Below are positions 12,744 through 20,254 of a DNA stretch of 39,609 nt, in pieces; within the stretch, counting starts at the first letter, position 1, and each line of letters begins with the position of its first letter. The stretch spans positions 1 through 39,609 of the IMG/VR virus record IMGVR_UViG_3300043772_001630. One strand, 5' to 3'. Origin of the DNA: a virus. The notes beneath the pieces were generated by a model, which saw only the letters and a list, made by a program, of their open reading frames with translations, was not told the origin of the DNA and ran no database searches. The translations under genes were made by a program, and so were the position numbers.

Positions 12744-14135
12744 ATGAAAACATACTTACATATTTATGAAGTAGATGCAATGCATAATGAGCTAATCATA
12801 AAGGTTGAACCTTTATATTGTGCTGACAGTAGTACAAACATAGTAACTGTAACTGATAAAGATTATACCCCTTCAAAAGGAGATAAACTTTATTTTCTAC
12901 CCGGGGTTAATATTCCTAGAGTAAAACTAAAAGACTTGTCTTTGCAACATGGTATTAAAACTGTCAGAAATATAAATGATGCTACACATATCTTTGCTGG
13001 TAAGAACACTAAAGATAAGATTACAAGTGGAGCTTGGTATTATTCTATACAAACTTCAGCTGTTAGAGCTATTCTTCTAGACCCTGAACTAGCTATGGAT
13101 GACTATTATAAAGAAAATCTTACACAAGCTTTAGAGTTTTATACTGAAGATGTAGTTATTATAGATTATTCTGCAGCTGGTCAACTTAGAAATTCAGAAT
13201 TAGCATTTGTAAAAAGATACACTTATAATAGTATTTCTAGACACTCTAGTGCATATTATTCAGTAGATGATGACCATATAGATTTATTCCCAGATATCTT
13301 AACCATGGATGTTTACGATGAGAGTAAGTTAATTAAACATATTAATGGTGAAGATGCTGCTACTATAGATGCAACTATGTTCAATCAGATTTCTGACATG
13401 TTTAAGAGCTCAGATGGAGACAATCATGTACTTGCAATGGAGATTATGGCTAATTGTAATTATATAGATAGCTTATTGTATCTTGAAATGTTATTTAAAG
13501 ATCATGCTGGCAAAATGTATAACTGTCATACTAAGAACCATGTGAATTTCAAGTCTTTACTTAGTTATCTAGGTAAATGTAAAACCAACATGGATACAAG
13601 TGTGGATAATATTATGCAGTCTCTTATTAACAAAGATGTCCTTGATACAGATAAAATAGATATTCTTATGTTGCATTATTCTGATGAACTTGGTAGAAGA
13701 GGAGACAGCACATTCTTCAAAGTAAAAAGTATAACTGTCAATGAAGAAACTCTGCAGTTACTAAATACTAACTATGTTTATGAAGAGCTCCCAGATTTTG
13801 TTCCTGAAGGTGGTGTAGAGGTATCTGAAATACATGGAGACCTTGCTGATCTTAATTCTTTTGATAATAACTCTCCAGGGGTTGCGGGGGTTGCAGATGA
13901 CATTGAAATTTCTGATAAAGACATAGAAGATGCATTTACTAGAATTGAAAGAAATGAACTTAAGTCAGAGTTAATAGAATTAGAAGAAGAAAAAGAGTTT
14001 CCTGAAAATGAATCTGTCTTTACTGAAGCAGAAGACTATGCTCTAGGAGAGATAATAAGTAAACTTGCTGAAGAAGAGTCAAATAATAATCAAACAACAC
14101 AAACAAAAGATGACGATGGTTTTGAATGGTTCTGA
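12744..14135 (+). CDS. Unknown protein with S-x-D-x-D-N module and acidic tail, 463 aa
   Basis: A 463-aa protein that I cannot assign. Residues 1-75 are beta-rich (YLHIYEVDAMHNELIIKVEP, in part) and residues 75-200 mixed. The module MFNQISDMFKSSDGDNHVLA (212-231, and on to about 252) is shared with the proteins at 1299-1706 and 9893-10312. From about residue 350 the chain becomes very acidic and apparently disordered (ELIELEEEKEFPENESVF, EEESNNNQ) and ends DDDGFEWF. Such a long acidic tail with an aromatic tip resembles SSB-type partner-binding tails. It is first in its unit, 4 bases before the PD-(D/E)XK nuclease. A role as a replication or recombination scaffold is possible from context only. 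Confidence 0.65.
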   Translation: MKTYLHIYEVDAMHNELIIKVEPLYCADSSTNIVTVTDKDYTPSKGDKLYFLPGVNIPRVKLKDLSLQHGIKTVRNINDATHIFAGKNTKDKITSGAWYYSIQTSAVRAILLDPELAMDDYYKENLTQALEFYTEDVVIIDYSAAGQLRNSELAFVKRYTYNSISRHSSAYYSVDDDHIDLFPDILTMDVYDESKLIKHINGEDAATIDATMFNQISDMFKSSDGDNHVLAMEIMANCNYIDSLLYLEMLFKDHAGKMYNCHTKNHVNFKSLLSYLGKCKTNMDTSVDNIMQSLINKDVLDTDKIDILMLHYSDELGRRGDSTFFKVKSITVNEETLQLLNTNYVYEELPDFVPEGGVEVSEIHGDLADLNSFDNNSPGVAGVADDIEISDKDIEDAFTRIERNELKSELIELEEEKEFPENESVFTEAEDYALGEIISKLAEEESNNNQTTQTKDDDGFEWF

Positions 14136-14139
14136 TGAA

Positions 14140-15126
14140 ATGGAGAAATTCTATCAGAATAAATTTTATTTTAGCTATAGTGGGTTGAATAAATTACTTT
14201 ATTCACCTGCTGCATTTTACAATCATTATGTGCTCAACCAGCGGGAAGACAGTACAGACTCTCACCTTGTAGGAGGGAGAGTCTTACACTGTCTCTTGTT
14301 TGAACCTGAGAAATATGATGATTACTTTTTATCATTACCAGGGAAACTCCCTAGTGATAACCCAAAGAAAATTATTGATAATATTTTTAGAATACATCTT
14401 GGATATTCAAATAATTCATTAACTTTGGAAGACTACTCACAAGATATACTTACACAGCTACTTACAGCAAATCTTTATCAGAATCTTAAAACAGATCAAC
14501 AACGACTTGATAAGATACTTACTGATGACCACAAAGAGTATTTTGAATTCCTTAAACAAAGTCTAGACAAAACAGTAGTAGATGAACCTACTTTGAATGG
14601 CTGCAAAGCACAGGTTGAGATACTAAAAACTAATAGTGATGTGAGAACACTATTAGCACTAGATGTAACTGAGGAAGACACACACATTGATACCCATAAT
14701 GAGTTGCACATTAAAATGGATCATGAAAAATTACCTTTTGGTTTTCACGGAGTACTTGACAATGTTGTTGTTGACAATGAGGCAAAGGTGTTATTCATCA
14801 ATGACCTTAAAACAACTGGTAAGTCTGTCCAAGATTTCCCTGATGCAGTAGAATATTACAAGTATTGGATACAAGCAGTAATCTATACTATTTTAGCTTC
14901 AGATAAATTTTTGAAAGACAAACCAGATGCAAGAGACTGGCAAGTTCAAGTAACCTTTATTGTAATTGACAAATACAATTTAGTTTATCCTTTCCAAGTC
15001 TCTAAAGAATCAATGAGTCAATGGAAAAGTGATTTCGGAGAAGTTTTGAAAATTGCCAAATGGCATTATGAAAACAAAAGATATGACCTACCATATGACT
15101 TAGCAGTAGGTAATATTAAATTGTAG
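14140..15126 (+). CDS. PD-(D/E)XK exonuclease (RecB/Cas4-like)
   Basis: A 328-aa nuclease of the PD-(D/E)XK superfamily, probably a phage exonuclease that resects DNA ends for annealing. I start at the ATG at 14140, four bases after the preceding stop; a TTG at 14065 would overlap that gene heavily. The N-terminus YFSYSGLNKLLYSPAAFY (10-27) is the helix typical of Cas4/RecB-like phage exonucleases. GGRVLHCLL (45-53) supplies the first motif with His50. Asp207 in GVLDNVV and D222-x-K224 in NDLKTTGKS form the catalytic D...DxK set, and a C-terminal helix has YYKYWIQAVIY, the 'Q-x-x-x-Y' motif IV. With the Sak4-like ATPase and SSB-like protein it would complete a recombination system. Confidence 0.87.
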   Translation: MEKFYQNKFYFSYSGLNKLLYSPAAFYNHYVLNQREDSTDSHLVGGRVLHCLLFEPEKYDDYFLSLPGKLPSDNPKKIIDNIFRIHLGYSNNSLTLEDYSQDILTQLLTANLYQNLKTDQQRLDKILTDDHKEYFEFLKQSLDKTVVDEPTLNGCKAQVEILKTNSDVRTLLALDVTEEDTHIDTHNELHIKMDHEKLPFGFHGVLDNVVVDNEAKVLFINDLKTTGKSVQDFPDAVEYYKYWIQAVIYTILASDKFLKDKPDARDWQVQVTFIVIDKYNLVYPFQVSKESMSQWKSDFGEVLKIAKWHYENKRYDLPYDLAVGNIKL

Positions 15127-15131
15127 ATTTT

Positions 15132-15728
15132 ATGGCTTTAAATTCTGTTTATAAGAAGTACTTTCAAAAGTCCAAGGTGTTTTTATATCCAATCTTGGGC
15201 ATTAAAAGAGGGGTAAGTGTTGTTCCAATTGAAACTTATATAAGTTGGAAAGGATACTGCAACTCTGAGGATATGAAATTAATATGCGTGTATGATGTAA
15301 GAACAGATGATGAGTATAAACATTTTGAAAAGAATGTTTTACTTAACCACAACAGACTAAATGACTATGTAAAAATAGGCAATCAATTAGTTCTTACATT
15401 TGATTTATCTGATTTAGGGGATGACTGGTTCCATTTTATTAATGGAAAATACAGTAAAATAAGTATGAATTTAAAGCAAAAAATCCTTAACTTTTTTGAC
15501 AAATACAGTGGTAATTATGCCTATATGCACAGTTATTTAATACCTGAAAAGTATTTTAGTAACTATGCAGAACTATTAGGTGTAGAACCAGAAATGTTGA
15601 TACAAGTGGGAGAGTTATGTACTAAGCCTGACATGGAAAAAGAAACTTTATTTCTAGAACCTGCAGACTTAGATGATCTAAGTGAAAATAAATTATTAAA
15701 TTTGTCAAAACCAACAGAAAATGAATGA
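15132..15728 (+). CDS. Conserved phage protein of unknown function, 198 aa
   Basis: A 198-aa protein between the PD-(D/E)XK nuclease and a small conserved protein. The N-terminus contains basic and aromatic residues (YKKYFQKSKVFLYPILGIKR). The central segment, YDVRTDDEYKHFEKNVLL, leads to strands (QLVLTFDLSDLGDDWFHF). The C-terminal part (EPEMLIQVGELCTKPDM) ends in an acidic stretch (EPADLDDLSENKLLNL). I recall proteins of this outline near replication genes of crAss-like phages, without a known function. Its start lies 5 bases after the nuclease stop. Its last 8 bases overlap the next start if the ATG at 15721 is used. Possibly a replication cofactor; only context supports this. Confidence 0.6.
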   Translation: MALNSVYKKYFQKSKVFLYPILGIKRGVSVVPIETYISWKGYCNSEDMKLICVYDVRTDDEYKHFEKNVLLNHNRLNDYVKIGNQLVLTFDLSDLGDDWFHFINGKYSKISMNLKQKILNFFDKYSGNYAYMHSYLIPEKYFSNYAELLGVEPEMLIQVGELCTKPDMEKETLFLEPADLDDLSENKLLNLSKPTENE

Positions 15729-16077
15729 ATCAATGATGTTAGTTCAGGCCACATGGCAAGAACAACAAACCTTTAGAATGATCCCTATTAAAGATGAATG
15801 TCCATATGTGGAATGTATCTTTGATCCCGGGACAAAAGTATTTGTAATTATCTCTAAGATTAAGAAAACTAGTTTGCATATGCTCCCTAAATTAGATGAG
15901 TATGGTCAAGCTGTTTCTGGTACAAAAGGTGTAAAACAAGAAAGACACAAGATTGAAGTCTTTCAAGAGTTTTACATTGAACATACTGAATCTATGGAAG
16001 AACTAATTAAAACTTTTGCAGTTAATACAAAAAAGTTTGATTATAAGAAATTTATGGTGGATTCTAATCCAACATAA
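15721..16077 (+). CDS. Small conserved crAss-like phage protein, 118 aa
   Basis: A 118-aa protein of a small family I recognise from Bacteroidota phages but whose function I do not know. The hallmark pattern is LVQATWQEQQTFRMIPI, then CPYVECIFDPGTKVFVIISK, HMLPKLDEYGQ and a C-terminal FAVNTKKFDYKKFM. The first ATG (15721) overlaps the preceding gene; the in-frame ATGs at 15733 and 15736 (MLVQATW) would match the usual start of relatives better, so the N-terminal four or five residues are uncertain. It is last in its unit, about 60 bases before a hairpin terminator. The compact beta-rich fold and conserved PYVE and FDP motifs suggest a binding protein; I infer no activity. Confidence 0.7.
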   Translation: MNESMMLVQATWQEQQTFRMIPIKDECPYVECIFDPGTKVFVIISKIKKTSLHMLPKLDEYGQAVSGTKGVKQERHKIEVFQEFYIEHTESMEELIKTFAVNTKKFDYKKFMVDSNPT

Positions 16078-16137
16078 AACAAGGGATGGTACTTGCCGGA
16101 CATGGTGATGTATTCATGACTTAAGATTTAAAAGGTG

Positions 16138-16174
16138 AAAAAGGGAGACGAAGTATAGTAACCTCCCTTTTTTT
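16138..16174 (+). terminator. Hairpin terminator upstream of the DNA polymerase gene
   Basis: Stem AAAAAGGGAG (16138-16147) pairs with CTCCCTTTTT (16163-16172) across a 15-base loop and is followed by more T residues. It is a strong Rho-independent terminator pattern closing the unit 12744-16077. Confidence 0.82.
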
Positions 16175-16214
16175 ATTAACTTAAATGGGGGGACAGCTTA
16201 ACTGAACTTATGGT
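16173..16214 (+). promoter_or_regulatory. Leader of the DNA polymerase gene
   Basis: Between the hairpin and the polymerase ATG lie 42 bases, the longest leader of the four post-terminator leaders. It begins TTATTAACTTAAAT (with the TTAAnTT pattern), then has a run of six G and two short abortive ATG frames (16185 and 16210) before the ATG at 16215. The short upstream frames may lower polymerase translation; this is inference. Confidence 0.3.
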
Positions 16215-18113
16215 ATGAGAACACATTGGGTAATGGACTACGAAACTCTTAGTAATTGTTTTGTAGCAGTCTTTGAAGACGTAAAGTCTGAACACACAGA
16301 AGTATTTGTCTGTCACGAATCCAAAAATGACATATTAGAACTAGTTACTTTTCTAGAAAGAAATGTGACCCTTAATGAATGGCATGTTAGTTTTAATGGT
16401 CTTTCATTTGACAGTCAAATTACTGAACATATTCTACGGAATAAAGAACAGTTATTAGAACAAGATGGTGATACTATTGCTAGATTTCTATATGACAAAG
16501 CACAATTAGTTATTAGTAAATCTCGTGATGGAGAATTTCCTGAATTTGGTTCTAGAGACTTAAGTATTAGACAAGTAGATGTATTTAAACTTAATCACTG
16601 GGACAACCCAGCTAAAAGATCTAGTTTGAAATGGATTCAGTATACTATGGATTGGAAAAATATAATGGATATGCCTATTCATCATAGTTTCCATGTAATA
16701 GAATCTGAAATAAGTATGATTATTAAATACTGTATTAATGATGTCAAGTCTACTAAACAGATTATGCATTTGAGTAAAGAGCAAATTAATCTTAGAAGAA
16801 CTTTGACAGAAGACTATAACATAGATTTGTTCTCAGCCTCTGAGCCTAGAATATCTAAAGAGTTATTCTTGTATTTCTTAAGTAAATCTACTAAAATTAG
16901 AAAGTCTGATTTAAGAAAGATGAGGACTAGTAGAGAACAGATTATATTTAAGGATATTATTCTACCTTATATTAGTTTTGAGACAGCTACATTTCAAAAT
17001 CTTCTAAAGAAGTTTCAAGATGTAGTACTGTATCCTGGCCAAACAAAAGGTGGTTTTAAATATTCTGTGCAATATAAAGGAGTTAAGACAGATTATGGTC
17101 TTGGTGGTATTCATGGTGCTAGAACAAGTAAAGTTTATAACTCTACTGAAGATATGGTTATCATAACTTCAGATGTTATAAGTTTTTATCCTAATCTAGC
17201 TATTAGAAATGGATGGGCACCTGCACATTTACCAAAACAAGAATTTTCTGAACAGTATGAATGGTTTTTTGATGAAAGAAAAAAGATACCAAAATCAGAT
17301 CCACGGAATTATGTATATAAGATTATACTTAACTCAACTTATGGACTCAGTAATGATGAGAACAGCTTCCTGTATGATCCACAGTTTACTATGAGTATTA
17401 CTATTAATGGTCAGTTGTCTTTAACTATGTTGTATGAGATGATTTGTGAAGGTATTCCCGGAGCAATTCCTCTAATGCAGAATACAGATGGTCTTGAGAC
17501 AATAATACCTAGAGAGTATGTAGACAAGTATATGGAAATTTGTAAAATATGGGAAGGTATTACTAAACTAGAGCTAGAACATGATACATATTCTAAGCTA
17601 GTTCTTGGTGATGTCAATAACTATATTGCTGTTACAGAGAAAGGTAAATCTAAATGTAAAGGTAGATTTGAGTATGAGAATCTGGCATTACATAAAAACA
17701 AAAGTTTTTTAGTTATACCTAAAGCACTACATGCATACTTTGTAGAAGGTATTAAACCTGAAAAGTTTATTAAAGAAAATCTAAACATTTTTGATTTTTG
17801 TGGTGGTGTTAAGATAAAAGGAGATTGGGAATTTATTGAACGTAAAATAGAACTTGGAGATTATAGTGAAACAAAACTTCAAGAAACTATCAGGTATTAT
17901 GTGTCTAAACAGGGCTCTAAGATTATTAAGAAACATAACAGTGACGGGAGAGATATACAGATAGAAGCTGGAAGATGGTTACAAACTACAATGATTAATT
18001 ATGTAGAAAAACCATTTGACGAATATGATATTAATTATGATTATTATCTAGAGAAGATTAGAAAAGAAATAGAATCTCTAGATCCAAGTACAAATCAATT
18101 AAGTTTATTTTAA
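16215..18113 (+). CDS. DNA polymerase, family B, with 3'-5' exonuclease
   Basis: A 632-aa replicative polymerase. Exonuclease motifs: Exo I MDYE (D8, E10), Exo II SFNGLSFD (N61, D66), Exo III YCIND (Y172, D176). A YGLGGIHG segment (294-301) matches the YxGG link between exonuclease and polymerase parts. Polymerase motif A is DVISFYPNL (D320), motif B KIILNSTYG (K369-G377), motif C QNTDGL (422-427). Motif C keeps the second aspartate (D425) but has Asn423 where DTD proteins have the first. The final residues are QLSLF (628-632), the consensus bacterial sliding-clamp peptide. It is shorter than most cellular family B enzymes and lacks a recognisable terminal-protein region. Start: ATG 16215, directly preceding MDYE. 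Followed two bases later by the DUF932-like gene. crAss-like phages carry either family A or family B polymerases. Confidence 0.92.
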   Translation: MRTHWVMDYETLSNCFVAVFEDVKSEHTEVFVCHESKNDILELVTFLERNVTLNEWHVSFNGLSFDSQITEHILRNKEQLLEQDGDTIARFLYDKAQLVISKSRDGEFPEFGSRDLSIRQVDVFKLNHWDNPAKRSSLKWIQYTMDWKNIMDMPIHHSFHVIESEISMIIKYCINDVKSTKQIMHLSKEQINLRRTLTEDYNIDLFSASEPRISKELFLYFLSKSTKIRKSDLRKMRTSREQIIFKDIILPYISFETATFQNLLKKFQDVVLYPGQTKGGFKYSVQYKGVKTDYGLGGIHGARTSKVYNSTEDMVIITSDVISFYPNLAIRNGWAPAHLPKQEFSEQYEWFFDERKKIPKSDPRNYVYKIILNSTYGLSNDENSFLYDPQFTMSITINGQLSLTMLYEMICEGIPGAIPLMQNTDGLETIIPREYVDKYMEICKIWEGITKLELEHDTYSKLVLGDVNNYIAVTEKGKSKCKGRFEYENLALHKNKSFLVIPKALHAYFVEGIKPEKFIKENLNIFDFCGGVKIKGDWEFIERKIELGDYSETKLQETIRYYVSKQGSKIIKKHNSDGRDIQIEAGRWLQTTMINYVEKPFDEYDINYDYYLEKIRKEIESLDPSTNQLSLF

Positions 18114-18115
18114 TT

Positions 18116-19348
18116 ATGCCAAAGAAAATACAAAACACAACAAAGGCACATTTGGTAAGTGTGCCTTTACCAAATCATGCTGCTACTTATACAGTTATAA
18201 GTCACCAGTTTGTTATTGATTATGCTTATCAATCCCTTGCTGCTGCAGGGTTTGGTATTGTAGATGAGGAGTACAGATGTACTGCTGATGGACAGATTGC
18301 CCAGGGAATTTATAAACTAAATTTTAATAATGACCCTGAGTTGTCAATGATGTTTGCATGGACAAACAGTTATAATAAACAAGTAAAGTTTAAATGTGTA
18401 GTAGGTGCATATATAAACAATAGTGGTTCTGTTATGATTTCTGGAGAAGTTGGTAGCTGGGTTAGAAAACACACAGGTACGGCAGACACAGAGACAAAAG
18501 ATACTATTGATCAATATATCTCTAATGCATATATGTATTATAATCAGCTATGTTCTGATAAAGCTGCTATGGAAGTAGTAAGTTTGAATAAGAGAAAACA
18601 GTCTCAGTTACTAGGAGTATTATTTGCTGAGTATGAGATACTTACTACTGAGCAAGCTAGTATGATTAGAGATCAAATGAAAAGACCATTACAAGTATTT
18701 AAAAGTACTGATAGTTTGTGGGCCTTCTATAACTTTGTAACTAATGCATTACAGTCATCACATCCTAAGACTTGGATGGAAGACCAAAGAATCTTGCATT
18801 ATTTTATAGGTACAATTTGTGATTTTAGTGCACCACCTCAACCGGTAAGTACACCAGTCAACAATTTAAGTACACCAGTTGAAGATCCTTTATATGAAGA
18901 TCCAAATCAAACTAATATTCTAGATCAGATTGCTGAAGTTGAAAATTTGGAACAAACTGGAACAAAATATGATGAAAATGAAGTGATTTTGTACCAGTCA
19001 GAAGAAATCATTGAAGATGTTACTGAAGATGACACAGAATTAATTGAAGATGAAATTGTACAATATGTAGATCCAGCAGGTAATACATTTGAAGCTCCAG
19101 TAGTTGCTCCATGTGCTGCACATGATGCAGAAACAGAAAGGGAAATTCAGCAAGAAAATTTGGAGGACATTTTTCCCCAAGAAGTTAAAGTAGAACATGT
19201 ACAACTTAATGAAACTACTGTAGCTGCAGTTGTAGTTAATGAAGTTGCAGAAGACCTAGATGATGTATTTGCTGAGGCAGATAATTTTGATCTAGACTTC
19301 ACAGACGATACTGAAGAAGATAAGGATTCAATTCCTGACTTCTTTTAG
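18116..19348 (+). CDS. DUF932-like protein with SSB-type acidic tail, 410 aa
   Basis: A 410-aa protein. The N-terminal two thirds resembles DUF932 phage/plasmid proteins. It has GIYKLNFNN, then MMFAWTNSYNKQVKFKCVVG (89-108, the 'NS.d.s.....G' strand), ISGEVGSWVRKHTGT (123-137), and helices with YISNAYMYYNQLC and TWMEDQRILHYFIG. From about residue 240 follows a long acidic, low-complexity region with Pro-Thr-Val repeats (PVSTPVNNLSTPVEDP). It ends EEDKDSIPDFF, which resembles the D-D-I-P-F tip of bacterial SSB. DUF932 members occur beside recombination genes; no activity is established to my knowledge. It follows the polymerase by two bases and ends the unit with a strong terminator. The tail suggests recruitment of host SSB-interacting proteins, which is inference. 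Confidence 0.7.
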   Translation: MPKKIQNTTKAHLVSVPLPNHAATYTVISHQFVIDYAYQSLAAAGFGIVDEEYRCTADGQIAQGIYKLNFNNDPELSMMFAWTNSYNKQVKFKCVVGAYINNSGSVMISGEVGSWVRKHTGTADTETKDTIDQYISNAYMYYNQLCSDKAAMEVVSLNKRKQSQLLGVLFAEYEILTTEQASMIRDQMKRPLQVFKSTDSLWAFYNFVTNALQSSHPKTWMEDQRILHYFIGTICDFSAPPQPVSTPVNNLSTPVEDPLYEDPNQTNILDQIAEVENLEQTGTKYDENEVILYQSEEIIEDVTEDDTELIEDEIVQYVDPAGNTFEAPVVAPCAAHDAETEREIQQENLEDIFPQEVKVEHVQLNETTVAAVVVNEVAEDLDDVFAEADNFDLDFTDDTEEDKDSIPDFF

Positions 19349-19372
19349 TTGATGAATAATTATTTTTTTTGG

Positions 19373-19404
19373 AAAAGGGGTAGCTTAGGCTATCCCTTTT
19401 TTTT
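19373..19404 (+). terminator. Hairpin terminator after the DUF932-like gene
   Basis: A 12-bp stem, AAAAGGGGTAGC (19373-19384) with GCTATCCCTTTT (19389-19400), one G-U pair and a TTAG tetraloop, followed by eight T in total at the 3' side. It is the strongest terminator in the window and sits 24 bases after the stop codon. Confidence 0.88.
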
Positions 19405-19418
19405 CTTAATTTAGTATT
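19401..19418 (+). promoter_or_regulatory. A/T-rich leader of the MazG-like gene
   Basis: TTTTCTTAATTTAGTATT bridges the terminator and the ATG at 19419. It contains TTAATTT, related to the TTAAnTT pattern of the other post-hairpin leaders. No Shine-Dalgarno sequence. Confidence 0.25.
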
Positions 19419-19841
19419 ATGGAAAAACAATTACAAGCAGTGGCAGAGTTCCACAAAGCATTTGGTCAAATAGATGGTCAATGGCCTTCATTAGTATCTG
19501 ATGCAGAATACAATCTTAGACATAGTCTTATGAAAGAAGAGAATGATGAGTATCTTGAAGCATGTGAGAAACAATCTTTAGTAGAGATTGCTGATGCTTT
19601 AGGAGACCAGTTATATATCTTATGTGGGACTATTCTAAAACATGGTATGCAACATATTATAGAAGATGTATTTGATGAGATACAAGCAAGCAACATGAGT
19701 AAGTTAGGTGGAGATGGTAAGCCATTATTTAGACATGATGGTAAAATACTAAAAGGACCTGGATACTTTAAACCAGAGTTGAATAAACTTTTTAAACTTA
19801 GAAAAGATGCACCCAATAACATTCAGGAAAGCAATGATTGA
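19419..19841 (+). CDS. MazG-like nucleotide pyrophosphohydrolase
   Basis: A 140-aa all-helical protein of the MazG/HisE-type NTP pyrophosphohydrolase fold. Such enzymes split (d)NTPs or alarmone-related nucleotides to the monophosphate and PPi with Mg2+. Metal ligands are visible: the first helix LMKEENDEYLEA (37-48) gives E40, E41 and E44, and the second EIADALGDQLYILCG (56-70) gives E56, D59 and D63. ASNMSKLGGDGKP follows, as in phage members that close the site with 'N.sK....G'. The C-terminal part ends KGPGYFKPELNKLF, also typical. First gene of a short unit. The role could be dNTP-pool cleaning (compatible with the uracil-DNA glycosylase) or interference with host alarmone signalling; the sequence does not tell which. 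Confidence 0.85.
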   Translation: MEKQLQAVAEFHKAFGQIDGQWPSLVSDAEYNLRHSLMKEENDEYLEACEKQSLVEIADALGDQLYILCGTILKHGMQHIIEDVFDEIQASNMSKLGGDGKPLFRHDGKILKGPGYFKPELNKLFKLRKDAPNNIQESND

Positions 19842-19995
19842 AGCATACCTTGCAGGTGCTGAATCAGTAGTTGAGTCAGGTATAATAGAATCTCCTTCTA
19901 AAAAAGAGGCTAGAGATTGGTTTGACAATGAGTATGGATTAACAGTTACTAATGAAGAATGTGACTGCTGTGAAGATGAAGATGGAGACTCTTAG
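19807..19995 (+). CDS. Small hypothetical protein, 62 aa
   Basis: A 62-aa acidic protein starting inside the MazG gene. It has an N-terminal helix (TFRKAMIEAYLAGAESV), then SPSKKEARDWFDNEYGL, and ends in an acidic Cys-rich tail (NEECDCCEDEDGDS). The CDCC cluster might bind a metal, but the spacing does not match a family I know. The ATG at 19807 gives a 35-base overlap with the MazG gene. The ATG at 19834 (MIEAYLAG) would give an 8-base ATG..TGA overlap and is an equal candidate. Its end overlaps the next gene by 14 bases. Confidence 0.5.
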   Translation: MHPITFRKAMIEAYLAGAESVVESGIIESPSKKEARDWFDNEYGLTVTNEECDCCEDEDGDS

Positions 19996-20233
19996 ATGTT
20001 TTAATTGTGGTGTAGAAAAGCCATTAGAAAAATTTAAGGATAACACCAGAAAGTATCAAATAAAAAGTGCAAAGGGTAAATGTATTGTGTGTAAAGCATG
20101 TTCTTTTCACAAAGCATTAAGTACACTGTCTGTTGTAAGATATGATTTTAAAGAAAATAACTTTAAAGTAATACACTTTAAAGACAAATATGAAGTCTTA
20201 GACTTCTATGAAAATGAAGGAGGAGAACTGTAA
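19982..20233 (+). CDS. Small zinc-ribbon protein, 83 aa
   Basis: I place the start at the ATG at 19982 (METLRCFNCG); an ATG six bases earlier is possible, and one at 19952 lies too far inside the previous gene. C6-x2-C9 and C34-x2-C37 form a four-cysteine zinc ribbon, with another Cys at position 40. The context CFNCGVEKPLEKFKDN ... KSAKGKCIVCKAC is a pattern I have seen in phage and Bacteroidota small proteins without a proven role. The C-terminal half forms strands (VVRYDFKENNFKVIHF). The stop codon lies within the terminator hairpin that ends the rightward genes. Could bind nucleic acid; not shown. Confidence 0.65.
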   Translation: METLRCFNCGVEKPLEKFKDNTRKYQIKSAKGKCIVCKACSFHKALSTLSVVRYDFKENNFKVIHFKDKYEVLDFYENEGGEL

Positions 20234-20254
20234 AAGGTTCTCCTCTTTTTTTTT
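20220..20254 (+). terminator. Terminator at the convergence of the two gene blocks
   Basis: Stem GAGGAGAAC (20220-20228) pairs with GTTCTCCTC (20237-20245), with an 8-base loop, followed by nine T (20246-20254). The left arm and loop include the last codons and TAA of the zinc-ribbon gene. It stops rightward transcription exactly where the leftward operon ends at 20253. For leftward transcripts the hairpin lacks a strong U-tract, so it is mainly one-sided. Confidence 0.85.

Noticed and set aside
14065-14139. TTG start for the PD-(D/E)XK nuclease
   Set aside because: It overlaps the acidic tail of the preceding gene by about 70 bases and adds a stretch unlike nuclease N-termini; the ATG at 14140 follows the stop directly.
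19478-19822. Open frame on the minus strand opposite the MazG-like gene
   Set aside because: It mirrors a well-supported plus-strand enzyme gene and encodes a serine- and cysteine-rich product typical of antisense frames.
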